Positions 42,985 through 54,297 of a stretch of DNA of 64,000 bases are shown here, in pieces. A program made the translations under genes and the position numbers. Position 1 is the first letter of the stretch. The number at the start of each line of letters is the position of its first letter. Below the pieces are notes generated by a model, which worked only from the letters and a program-made list of their open reading frames with translations, was not told the origin of the DNA and searched no databases. The stretch lies in assembly GCA_028752905.1 (NCBI GenBank), contig JAQNBH010000004.1, forward strand, positions 36,169,765-36,233,764. The letters are read 5' to 3'. Source of the stretch: Cladorhizidae sp. MBARI D1340-BT2. Lineage: Eukaryota; Porifera; Demospongiae; Poecilosclerida; Cladorhizidae.

Positions 42985-45640
42985 CGGTTTCCATACAGTG
43001 GGTGGGGGATTTCCCCTGTGATATAAATTTCCCCTTCTCCCTTTCCTCTAAAGTTTTTTCTTGTGAATTCCTTTTTTGTGTGCGGTCTAGCTAAACAGCA
43101 AGTAGGGGTCTGTGCTCTACTTCATTATATGTGGTGGGTTCTGAGGACAGGGCTCAATCTTCAGAAAACAAATTGTTCATAGTTACATATTCTTCCAACT
43201 ATTGCTTCTCAAGCTCATGCATAGCCTCAGCTTCCAGCCTTTCTTTTCTTGTATTTGGGATGGAATTACCAGCTGATTCATATTCCCTTCTGTAGGCAGT
43301 TGTTTTACTTATATAGTTCCGAAGTATTTCGAATGAGTTGCCTCAAACTCTTTACAGCATATGTTCAACACCATCTAGTCTGCATTTGTTGCTCAAGTTG
43401 AGAATCAGTATAACTCTCAGTGTTGCCTTCAGGATTCTATGTAGGGTGTGTGAGGGAGGAAATTCAGGTTTGTGAAATTATGGGGGCTGGGTGTTAGACA
43501 TGTGGAAATGTATCAGTCACACTCTGCAGTCATTTCCATGCCCTTCCCCCCAATGAGAGCAACCTGACTCTATTGAATATTGGCTAGGATATTGGCTAGA
43601 ATATTGGATACGATACTGGTTACTTTCTTCCCCCAAAAATAATATAGCTGGGACATCTCTTGACCTTCATTGTTGACAGTCTGAGCTGAACTTCAATATT
43701 TTCATAAAGGCCATATTATTTTTAATTTTTGTGTCTTTAGGGCAGTTAGTTCTGCATGGATATTCTAGACAATCCAGATGCTCTTCAGTGATTTTTTTTT
43801 GTAACTTCTCCATGACTAAACCAATTCTGATTGATGTACTTAAACTTAGACTCTCATGCAACCTTTGTCAATAGATTTGACCTCTATCAAAGTCGATTCA
43901 ATATTGCTCATTTTAACACCATATATCTACACATATTTAATGGATGATCTATTCTCTGGAATAAATTTATATTGCATCTTGTAGATGAATTACTAGAACC
44001 TTAAACCTCAATTGTTTTGGTGTTGACTCACTAGTGTATGCACTGCTATCTATCACTCTCATACAGTGGGTGGTGATTTTCTTTGTAGCAGAAATTCCCC
44101 CCCCCCCCCCCCCATCCCCCTCCCCTAGATGGTGTTTTTTGTTTGTATGTTTGTTTGTATGTGTTGAAAACCTCTAAGATTTCATCAAATTGTATATCAC
44201 TTATTTTTGCTCCCTTTTCAGGAACAAACTTTTTTTCCCACTCTTATTAATTCTATAAACCCTCTCAATTTTGCTGCACTACATAGCAAGGTTTGGCCAT
44301 TGAAGTACAAAACCAGCCAGTCAAGTTCAAAGCAATGAAAAGATTCTGGCAAAGATGTTGTGCTCTGGTCTGACAGAGAAAGTGGTCAGAGATAAGGTAT
44401 CACTTTCCACCCTAGCTCACATGTGGATAATTAGTCAATATATAAAATTAACGAGGCATTATTGTCATAACATACGTAGTTTCTCAGTGTATTTGTATGT
44501 GCACATGTTTGTGTGGGTATGTATGTGTGTGTTATTTGTATACTGTGATTTGATTATGCATATCTGTGTAAGTGTGTTTGTCTGTTACTCTATGTACTCT
44601 GTGTGAGTATATATGAGTGTATGTGGTGTGTATGTGAGAGAGTATATGTGCTTGTGTGTGTGTGTGTGTGTGTGTGTGGTGAGCTAGTGCACATAATTAA
44701 ATGAAAGTTAAAATTGTCTTGTGTTTGTACAGGCCCCTGCTATTGGGGTAGTCATCATCTGAATGAAGAGCTGCTGCAATTTTATATTGTATTTATATTT
44801 CCCTGTTTCCTTTCCTTTTCTCCTCGCACACATTTTTTTAATTGTTAAAAATAATATAAAACAAAGAAATAAGCAAGACTGTCCATCTAGACTAACACCT
44901 GTTAGATGTGAACCTTTATTATATACACTGGACCATTTTTTTATTTAATACCATGTACCCATTAAAGAATCTTAATGATTACTAAAGGGTGTGCTAACTG
45001 GTAGTGGCAATGTAGTTGTTTGTTTTTACATGTTGTTGTTGTGTTGTCTATATAATTATGGTGCCCAACTAATGCAAGGTTGCACAACTTAGTACAGCCA
45101 GTTCTCTTTCCTTGATCTTTAACTCTGCCTGACAGTTCTCTCGATAATTTTTTTACTGTGATGACCATTACCTTGTTTACATGAACATTTTAAAGCAGAT
45201 GAAATATATTATGGGTGAACTTATGGTGCATATATACCACACAGATACAGAGATCTGCTACACTACCTCACTCAAATCTTTACCGAGTGCCTACGTTGCT
45301 TGCCAATCAACTACATAAATGAGCCAAATGCGCTCAAAAACAATGTGAAGGAAATGAAATGATCCTTATCTTTACTGAATATATAATAGCTAACGAGTAG
45401 ATGAGTGTTGATTCTGCTACTACAGATATGCCTCCTGCAGTTATATTACCATTAGTTATTGTATAGTAGTTATTGTATAGTAGCTTTTCCCTCAGACTCG
45501 GTGGAATTCTAAGCTTTCATAAAGGCATTCTTAATTGATAAATTGATAAAGTTAGGCAATAGGAAATCCCTTTCTGGTTTTGTTGATACATGATAAAAGT
45601 CCATCCTGAATTCAGTCTGACATTGAGTCTAGCTTACTAA
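42985..45640 (+). repeat. Duplicated block B, upstream part
   Basis: 42985-44760 is paralogous to block A (17120-18960), and 43967-45640 to block C (54290-55985), the C match including GGTGCCCAACTAATGCAAGG and AATAGGAAATCCCTTT. Contains a poly-C run at about 44098-44114 and a (TG)n run at 44650-44680. The conserved donor (GATAAG/GT, exon end 44396) and acceptor (TACAG/GCC, exon start 44733) would join a short frame ending G-V-V-I-I-stop. No domain is recognised. Confidence 0.75.
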
Positions 45641-45691
45641 ATTGCTGCTAAGTTGCAACACAGTCCTATCTTGGCTCTAAAGTGTTTGAAG

Positions 45692-47350
45692 ATGAGCAGT
45701 GATGTAGCTGAAGATCGTGACGTCACATATGCTGTGGTGGACAAGACCAAGAAAAAGAACCGCTCTGCTCCAAAGATCTCTCTGAAGCCTCTTGTACATG
45801 ATTCTCCTATGTATGCTGTAGTTGACAAGACTGAGATATCCAGAGCCACTCCAGAGAAAAACATTACAGAAAATGATAATGTTCCCAATTATGAAAAGAA
45901 TGTTTATTCCAATACTGAAGTGTCAGAAAATGTCAAAGACTCGGCAGTATATGGTGATAATTCAGCTCCTGTGTACTCTGTGCTGGACAGATCAGCAGCT
46001 AACAGAGCCAATATTCAAGAAAGATTTCCTCCTAAAGCTCAGCAGAGTTCAGCCTTGAGTTCCAATGATAAAGTCTGCATGATAAATGATCTTCCAAAGA
46101 CAAAAATGCTGATCTGCATAATAGTTTTGCTAGTAGCTTTTTCTCTCTTCATTGTAGCAGGTATAGCTTTTATTATAGCATTTGTGCAGATTTCCAAGCT
46201 CAGTGCTGAGGTAGCTCTACTCCAGTCAACCTCACCTGGCAAGGAGATGATTATGGCCAACTCTAACAACATCTCCGAGCTGTCTGAAAGTGTTCAAGAG
46301 CTAAAGAGCACTATTGATGCACGATTAAATAATGGACTCGGTGCTAATGTCAGCAGGCTAGCTGAGCAGCTACAGAGTTTTGATAAGGAGGTGAACAACC
46401 AGTTGGAAAACATTACTAACAGCATATCCATCCAGCGCAGCTTTGTTAATCAGATTATTGCCAAAGCTACTGGAGATAATAACATAACTCAAGAGGCTCT
46501 TCTTGTGGATGTCTTAAATGAAACTAGACATACATTCGCTTCTTGTGCTGCTATTGTGCGAGTTTCTCCCTCTTCTCCCTCAGGCATGTATCATGTCAGA
46601 TCCTCCAATGGCTCCTCTATTAATGTCTACTGCGACATGACCAGGTCATGTGGTAATATCACTGGAGGGTGGATGAGAGTGGCTGAACTGGACATGAGAG
46701 ACACCAATACCCAGTGTCCTAGTAATCTTAGACTGAGGAGGACTCCACCTCGTACATGTGGAACAATGAACTCTCGTCAACCACATTGTTCAACAGATAC
46801 ATTCATTGTGGATGGTGTTGAATATTCTAAGGTGTGTGGCAGAATCAGAGCCTACCAGGTGGGATCTCCAGATGCTTTTGGAAACTCTAATAAGAGAGTT
46901 ATTAGTGGCCGTGAGACTAATCATACAAACATAAACACCTACTATGTGGATGGTGTCAGTCTCACTTATGGACGACAAAGACAACACATCTGGACATTTG
47001 CTGCTGCTCCTAATGAAGATGGACTGAATTCTAACTATAAATGTCCCTGCATCAACACTGCTATATCAAGTATTAGCCCTCTTATTCCAACATTTGTGGG
47101 GGTTGATTATTTCTGTGATACAGCTGCATCAAGTGGCTTTGCTAATAATATATTGTATCTTTCTGACCCTCTGTGGGATGGAGCTGGTTGTGGGCCTCAG
47201 AACACATGCTGCTCCTTTAACAGTCCTCCATGGTTCTACAAGCAGCTGCCACAGCCCACCACTGATGATATAGAGATGAGGGTGTGTCGTGATCAAGGGA
47301 GAAATGATGAAGACATTGCCATTGAAGTGGTAGAGATTTATGTTCAGTAG
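45692..47350 (+). CDS. Type II membrane protein with fibrinogen-like ectodomain and tyrosine-motif tail
   Basis: Intronless 552-residue frame from MSSDVAEDRD. An upstream in-frame Met at 45653 is possible, but this Met matches the start of copies A and C. The tail (1-138) has tyrosine motifs at Tyr13 (VTYAVVDKT), Tyr41 (PMYAVVDKT) and Tyr95 (PVYSVLDRS), plausible SH2-binding sites; the first fits the ITIM pattern. A hydrophobic segment follows at about 139-165 with no signal peptide, giving N-in orientation. A stalk with heptad-like spacing and several N-glycosylation sites spans about 166-275. The head (281-552) starts like a fibrinogen domain (SGMYHV, VYCDM, GGWMRVAELDM), then follows the sponge/cnidarian pattern (VCGRIRAYQVGSPDAF, QHIWTFAAAP, DPLWDGAGC, PPWFYKQLPQPTTDDIEMR, EVVEIYVQ). 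It contains 14 cysteines, enough for seven disulfides. Likely role: cell-surface recognition and signalling; the ligand is unknown. Confidence 0.9.
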   Translation: MSSDVAEDRDVTYAVVDKTKKKNRSAPKISLKPLVHDSPMYAVVDKTEISRATPEKNITENDNVPNYEKNVYSNTEVSENVKDSAVYGDNSAPVYSVLDRSAANRANIQERFPPKAQQSSALSSNDKVCMINDLPKTKMLICIIVLLVAFSLFIVAGIAFIIAFVQISKLSAEVALLQSTSPGKEMIMANSNNISELSESVQELKSTIDARLNNGLGANVSRLAEQLQSFDKEVNNQLENITNSISIQRSFVNQIIAKATGDNNITQEALLVDVLNETRHTFASCAAIVRVSPSSPSGMYHVRSSNGSSINVYCDMTRSCGNITGGWMRVAELDMRDTNTQCPSNLRLRRTPPRTCGTMNSRQPHCSTDTFIVDGVEYSKVCGRIRAYQVGSPDAFGNSNKRVISGRETNHTNINTYYVDGVSLTYGRQRQHIWTFAAAPNEDGLNSNYKCPCINTAISSISPLIPTFVGVDYFCDTAASSGFANNILYLSDPLWDGAGCGPQNTCCSFNSPPWFYKQLPQPTTDDIEMRVCRDQGRNDEDIAIEVVEIYVQ

Positions 47351-48149
47351 TGTGTGCTTCACACTCCTAATTATAATAACTGTACAAATATGTAGAATAG
47401 CTTAGAAAGTGAAACGTTTATTATATGATTGCCCATATTTGTAGTGTTATATGCTGTTTGGAAATTATGATGTACGAATTAAGCTGAGGTCTTAAAACTT
47501 ATGATGATAATTATGTGGTTATCATTCTCCACTCTGTACAATATATAGCAACATGTGCTTACCATCACTCTCACATGAGATATAAATAATAATGTATATC
47601 ATAGAGTGCAGGACAGGTGTTTGACATGGCCATAGTCCTGAATGGCTAAGTGATACTTACGTGATTAATAAACAATACCCTTGCTATTGAGGCAAACATT
47701 GTGTTGAACTGGAGACAAGCTCCATTTTGGGCTGGCCATGTTTCAGAGTTAAGATCTGTAAATAGTCAAAGGTTTATCAATTATTCCTTTCTTATCAATT
47801 GATCAGATTTGCTAGGGTCTAAGGTTGTTCTTGACTTTTCCTCACAAGGGTGTCTAGGGACACCTCAGCAAATGCAGGTTTACAGTATAATGCACACACA
47901 GTATATAATATAACTTCATGGCTCTGGTGCAATTTGACCTGTATGTCCACCCAAGCAAAGTGCTGTTCTTTTCAATCACTACCCTGGAAGTACACACACT
48001 ATATCAATATCAGGATATGTGCCTGCAGGAAAAGCTTTATCTCCACACTATGTCACATTCACAATTAGCAAGGGACTTGGCCAGTAAATGAAGACAAATA
48101 CCAATCTAGGCATTGTTGGCGCAAGTCGCTATTAATATACACAATACTT
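47351..48149 (+). other. 3' flank of the receptor gene
   Basis: The first 135 bases match the flank of copy C (AGAAAGTGAAAC, TGCTGTTTG(G/A)AAATTAT). A canonical AATAAA is at 47667-47672, about 320 bases after the stop; closer variants (AATTAA at 47477) may serve instead. The remainder has no gene. Confidence 0.5.
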
Positions 48150-48430
48150 GTGATGCAGGCAAACATTGGAGGAGGTTCTAAGCACAGATGTCACTGAGAA
48201 TTCAGTTTGTTTCCATCACTTGTAAGTATGTATTCACTCAAATAGAAATCCCCACTTCTTTAGTCTAAGTGCTGCTCTTTTGTGCACATTCTGACAAGGT
48301 GTTTTGGGGCCAACTCTGTCACCTAAATGCAAATTAGAAATGCAACCATTCAATTTAGAACCACACAAGTGACAGATATATTGTGGGTGGTATCTCTCCA
48401 CTCCCTCCAACCCCATGGAGTTACCCTCTG
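48150..48430. repeat. Paralogous unoccupied target site of element 2
   Basis: 48318-48370 (ATGCAAATTAGAAATGCAACC, TTTAGAACCACACAAG) matches the left flank of element 2. The following GGTATCTCTCCACTCCCTCC, AACCCCATGGAG matches its right flank (32730-32755). ACAAG occurs once here and twice around element 2. Confidence 0.75.
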
Positions 48431-50240
48431 CCCTACATGTGGAAAGTAGTTATTGAGTGATCCATTGGTGGAGCCTGCCTTATCTGGGATGTTTGTGGTA
48501 GGCGGACGGTGTTGGGCATTGAAGTTCAGAAATAGTTTGTACCTTAGAAATATGCAGCATAGCTACAGCTTTAATCTTCAGAATCAAACATATACATTTT
48601 TTTAAACATATTTTCAGCTACAGGAGTGGAAATGATTTTTGGACTAAGCATGCTGAAGATGTGCATTATATATAATGCATGTTGTGAAGTATTGTTATTT
48701 TGAAATGGAATTGTGATTTTCTACGTGAACTTCAAAAAGAAGCAAATGCCATTTTTGCCTTTAATTAACTGCCAACATAATTTCTGTTGAGTTTTTTTGT
48801 CTTGCTGGCTAGATCTGTGAAAATACCAAACATGACCTGTCCTTGTTTGCTTATCCTCAATTGGTGCTCACACATATGGCCCAGGGAGAGTTTGACCAGA
48901 GGTAACTAATGGTCACTTGATGAGGGGCAGAACATAAGTAGGGTTTTCAACATGTAGGCATTGGCTCCAGCCATGCCATGCCATCAAAGCCCATAGCAAA
49001 CTAGGACAGAAGGAGGGTTGACACTGCAATATTTCTCTTGACCCCTTCTTCCTGTCTCTGTAGTTTTGACCTCAATGGGCACTCATAGATATGACACAGG
49101 GAAGGTGGAGATAGGTATTGCCTGCATGGCTTATACATAATGTACATATAGAAGCCAATAAGTGGCCAATAGGCTGCTTTAAGCTTGTATATAAAAATTT
49201 CTATGAAATAATTTGCACTCGATGAACTTCAAATATTTGTGATCTTCTCTAATAAGGTTTTAAATGCAGGTGATCAAAACTGGACTTGTTCTTTACACTT
49301 GCTAAACTTGAACACACTGGATCTAATCGTCTCCACAGAGTAGTAATGAATATGCCTGTATAGATTGCCTGTTTGGTAATTTGCTCTCTCTTGACCGAGA
49401 AAAGAGGAATCTTGTGGGTAGTGGCATACATAGAATATGGAGAAAGAGCTGTGTCCTTGTTCTGGCTAGTTAGAGGGTATTAAGTACTCAAGATGTGGAA
49501 GGAAAGCCGAGATGACTTGTAGTTCCTGCTCATTAGAAGCTTATTCAAGCAGGAATGAAAAGATTGCTCAACATGAACCATTTAGTGGTGCATAGGTGAT
49601 CATAAGACAAGGATATTGCATCTGCCCATGTTGTGTCCTTGTTAACAGTTTCCATGTCTTGACCTTAGGTTCTTTTCAGAATTCATTCTATTCAAATGCA
49701 AATTCTGCTAACAAACAATTACAATATAAAAAAATTATTATTGTAACCCCTACCCACCCACTCCCCCTACACACACACACAACTTAAAACAGCTTGTGTG
49801 AGGGGTTGGATAGAATAAACTTCTTATTGACATAAAGATAAGCTTGTATATTGAAACAAATTTAAGGTGAACTTAATTCTGTGAAACTAACTTGAAGCTC
49901 TGTAAAGCCTTAAGGAGACTTGGAAACAAATTTAGTGGACTTCAAAGCTATGATAGCTTGAAGCTCTGAACATAAATTAAGGAGGGGACTTGAACCTCTG
50001 AAATGAACTTAAGGAGGACTTGAACTCTGAAGCCAACTTAAGGTTGACTGAGTTGAATAACCAAACAACTTCGCCTTTTCTTATCAAGAAATGATCAGTT
50101 AATTGCCCCAAAAGTTACCTTAAAAAACCCACGTGTCTATCTTACACAAGCATGTGTATTTACTTCGTTAATCAAGATGGTAAATAATAACATAGTTACA
50201 GCTGGTGTAATACTGAGTCACTTCTTGTAGGTGGCTGCTT
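48431..50240. other. Spacer present in block B but absent from block C
   Basis: No gene recognised. 49740-49900 resembles 19020-19180 upstream of copy A. 49900-50060 contains four diverged repeats of a motif like ACTTAAGG(A/T)GGACTTGAA. Block C jumps from the equivalent of 47485 to the equivalent of 50244. Confidence 0.5.
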
Positions 50241-53212
50241 GACATATAGAAACAAGACAAAAACTTGTTTAAATATTGACAAGATATGAAGCGAGAATCA
50301 TTTACTGGATACACTTTACCAATTAAACCCTATCACAGTCATATACATGAGCCACTGCTATTTACCATTCACATAGCATAACTACCTGAGCATGCCCAGA
50401 CATTGCCCAGAGCATAAGGGATGTACAACTTCTGTAACTATGATAAACATGACGTCAATTTCACATTCAGATTTTTAGTAAAAAAATATAGTGACTCACG
50501 GAAATGCTGATTGTCGCTGCCATCAGAATCTTCACTAGATAGTTTAGGGATAATACCAGTTATACCATCATCGACAACAGCACATCTTACGGCTGCTATG
50601 GCATTACAATCAATTTTAGAGCTGCCAAGATAAGATAGGTACTTTCTCCCTCATTGACGATAATGGTAGAGCTGGCCTTGTCCCTACACTTGTTATCTAG
50701 TGAAGATTCTGATGCAGAAATGATCAGCATAATTTGTTTGAATTAATGATGAATAGATCGAATTGAAACCATGATAGCTAGCAGAGAGCTAGCATAACAG
50801 TATACACAAGTTGTTACATTTTTTTCTTGCAATTTCCGGAATTTCCAGAAGTCCTACACATATATAGACCCACCTAGGAGGAGTCATATGCCTACAAAGC
50901 CGCACACTAGGTGGAGTCCCATGCCTACATAGACCCAGCCTCTCGGAATTTACCTACCTATTCACCTATCTGTGTGCACACATATTTCATATACTAATTA
51001 CACACCTCTCCACTTGCCTACCTATATATACTTATCTACCACCTATCTACATACCTATCTCATCTACCTAGATACCACCTATCACCTACCTACCTGTCTA
51101 CATTGATCTACCTACCAACCTACCAAACTATCCACTACCAAGCTACTTAACCATCTCCCCATACCTACAGATAATTTCACTACCTCATGAACTGAGTTAC
51201 AGTTCTTTTTTTATCAAAAGTCCAGGTGTTCAAAAAACTTGTTATACATAGGTTATGTCCTTCCTCATGACTTGACTCTTGCATGGTGAGAGCCGGGACA
51301 CTTACACTCGAAGACTACTGCGAACCTGCCATGACTATGCTTTAAATACTGTGTTAAGCATGTCTGTAGCTATATTATGCACGTATTTGTGTGTGTTAAG
51401 TGCCTATTTTTATGGTTCTAACTTCCACTTGTTATGTCATGGTCATGACTATCATCCTCCTGCCTAAAAGTCTGTGTTTCTTGATTGGTGTCAAGAGCTA
51501 GGACACCACTTTCAAAGTTGGGTGGCCGACAATTTGTACTTCATGTGGGAGGGGCACATCCCACACCCATCCCAACATTCCAATGGTCAGGTACTCAGAA
51601 TAAGCCTACTTTTCTAGACCTTTGTCTCTAATCATTCATCCAGTGCATTTATAACTTCTGCTGTTTAATATTGCAAACATCAGTTTCTTCATCTGCAATA
51701 ACTTCAAACTGTGCAGGGCCTTAATTTTTTCAATACATTGTGTAGCAAATTTAGACACATAATCGAAATACAGTTTGATAATGAGTGTACAGATTCTCCT
51801 TGACCGAGGTTTGGACCACTTCATCTTCAAGACTCCACATTAGCATTAGCTGCTTCACATTTCCTATTGACTCAGTATGGCCTAGAAGGGCTATCACTTG
51901 ATGAGCCAGAAATTGTACTCACTTCATTTGCTATAAAAGACCTGCTCTTCGCATTTCTTGCCAATCATTCAATTGTGCACTTCACTGGCTCCCAATTGTA
52001 GGTCTTACTTGAGCTAAGTATTTTGTTTTGCCTGTTTTTAAGAAATTGACCTTGGTGAGATTTTAACTAACTTTTATGTGGCACTTTTCAAACCGTTTGT
52101 AGTGAACACTTTTTCTGCTGATTTACTGACATAAGCAATCTGTGCCTGGCAGCATATCAACAGAAATAGCAACATACGAGATGTTCACAGAAGTTTTTTC
52201 CCTCTCACTCATATGTGAGTGCCCATTGAGGACAAAAGTACACTGACAGGCAGATAGGGCAAAGATCAATATTGCAGTGTTAACCCTATTTCTGTCCCAA
52301 TTTTGCCATGTCTGTAGGTTAGTTTATATTCTCCCACCCATCAAGTTACCTCTGGTTAAACTCTTCCTGCACCATATGTGTGAACACCAATTGGGACACA
52401 GAAGCAAGGATAGAGAGAGAGAAAGGGCTAGAAAGAACTATTAATGTGGATATCTCCACTAATTTAAGATGTCACTGATGCACTACCTAGTCACCTAGAC
52501 ACCACCCACACTTTATTAGTAAAAAAACAACACAGAGCTCATGTTGAGTCATTTAGACATGGCCCATTTGTTCACCCTTCCTCATCGTCCCTCCCTCTTT
52601 CCTCTTAAGTCTTAGTTCACAATTAGGAACTGATAGCTCCAACCACATGAAACAATTAAGGTGTATCGTTTGTGATCCATCATTATTTCATTGTTCATTG
52701 ATCAATACACCATAAGGAATTTATGCACGTTCAAGAATGAAGATCCACCACCTCTAATTGTATTTGTAATTAATTTATATCTGTCATCTGATAAACATTA
52801 CACAACAATGCAGGTAGCTACATAGTACACAGTTTCAAAGTAGATCTGACAGTAAAACTTCTCTACATTGGAATGGTGCTCAGGTTTAGCATCACCCTCA
52901 AAATAGCTTGATGGCATCTTTACAGTGACATGAAAATGAAAGTCCTTGTAACTCTACATCTTGAGTGACCTTGATTTAATGGAGGCTTGCTTACCGGTCT
53001 GATCCTATACCTCTGACATAAAGCTTGTCCTTCTCTTGAGCATCTACTGCACATAACTGTATAAACACTGCACTCTTAGTGATGAGGCTATCTGAATGTG
53101 ACAGTACTACAAGGCGAGCATGCTGAAGTCCATAGAAGAAGCTAAAAGTTTGCATTTAAGCATGCAATCTTGACATCATGTCAGAGTCAATGACATTGTC
53201 TGCAAACAGTCC
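50241..53212 (+). repeat. Duplicated block B, downstream part (paralogue of 59250-61772)
   Basis: Collinear with block C: ACAAAAACTTGTTTAAATAT, GATATGAAGCGAGAATCATT, then 52200-53212 matching 60770-61772 (GTGAGTGCCCATTGAGGACA, TGACATCATGTCAGAGTCAA). A stretch absent from C, about 50890-52190, includes a diverged CTAC/CTAT/ACCT microsatellite at 50935-51170 and short frames without recognised domains. Confidence 0.85.
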
Positions 53213-54290
53213 TGTGAGAAAGGCGAACCCTCTTCCCACTCTAGGAATATTACTTCCTAACAATATAATTCTTCAGAAGAAGTCTCAGCACAATTTCTCT
53301 TTCCAAGTTCGCTTTCTTTGACGCCCAGACCTTACTATTGCTTCTCTCTCACAATAGCCTTATCTAGACCAAGTATATAATCAACCGGAGTCTTCTCTCT
53401 CTTTCTAGACCTCTGCCATCCTTTTCTGTATAAGGTAAGTTGATTATAATCAACAATAACAAAATGATGTACACGACCACAACATCTATCAATACATCAT
53501 TACTCCTATTGTTTTCTACCAAATTATATATATATTACACAGAGCCAGGTCAGCTCAGTTCTGAGTCTCTCTTCAGTTGTTTGAGGAGTTAGTTTGTTGA
53601 GGGGCTTTCCTTCTTTCTCCCGGCTTGTTGATTACTCCTTCTCTCTTCTCTTTTGAAGTCTCTTGTTATTTTATAGGCAGCCGGTTTCTCTTGTTTCATG
53701 CCTAGGATCATTCTTCTCAGAGACTGATCTGACCAATCAGGAGTTGCTTTTTGTAACCAATCAGGGGTCTCTGCTGTTGAAGTGGGATGATCCATAGTTG
53801 CGGTTTTGGTTCTGAGTTGGTGGGTGTCTCCTGCCACTTGTGGGTGTGTAGTTTGTAAACGTGGTTGTGTACTGTCTACCTCCCTCTGACGTGTTTTCCC
53901 TATAACAGCTTCCTCTCTAACAGCTGTCAGGGCTTTCTCTGACACTTCAACCTCCCTCTGACGTGTTTCCCATAACAGCTTCCTCTCTAACAGCTGTCAG
54001 GGCTTTCTCTGACACTCCCCCTTCCTCTAGCCAAGAGTCAAACTCTCGAGATAAGCCATCAGCATTCCCATTCTTTGATCCTGGTTTGTGAGTGATATCA
54101 AATTTAAATGGTTGAAGCTTTAGGGCCCACCTTGATAATCTTCCATGCATGTCTTTCATGTGGTTTAGCTGGACTAATGGGTTGTGGTCAGTTTGTATCT
54201 GGAATGGTACACCTTCTAGATAAACTCGATAATGTTTTACACCCTCAACAATAGCTAAGGCCTCTCTCTCTACTATTGGAGTAAACTTAT
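53213..54290 (-). mobile_element. Element 3: truncated Ty3/gypsy element (3' LTR plus RNase H)
   Basis: An LTR begins TGTGAGAAAGGCG at 53213 and ends CTTTCTCTGACA at 54014, about 802 bp. The left boundary is fixed by comparison with block C, where the same host sequence runs on uninterrupted (AGTCC at 61767-61771). Inside the LTR's right end, the last 70 bp (53945-54014) duplicate the preceding segment, so the true terminus could be 53944. Beyond the LTR lie a polypurine tract and RNase H only; at about 54290 the sequence switches to duplicated block C. The other end and 5' LTR are lost. It is related to element 1. Confidence 0.85.
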
Positions 54291-54297
54291 ATTGCAT
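53589..54297 (-). pseudogene. Element 3 RNase H with tail extending into the LTR
   Basis: Begins within RNase H at KFTPIVEREALAIVEG (Glu motif), continues QIQTDHNPL (Asp), HGRLSRWALKLQPF and NADGLSREF. It then crosses the polypurine tract (LEEGGV) into the LTR (SEKALTAVREE). Because of the 70-bp duplication the first frame stops at 53947, while a second copy of the junction starts a frame running through the LTR to 53589 and ending in a basic tail (RDFKREERRSNQQAGRKK). Sequence and layout resemble element 1, including the charged tail encoded by the LTR. Confidence 0.85.
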
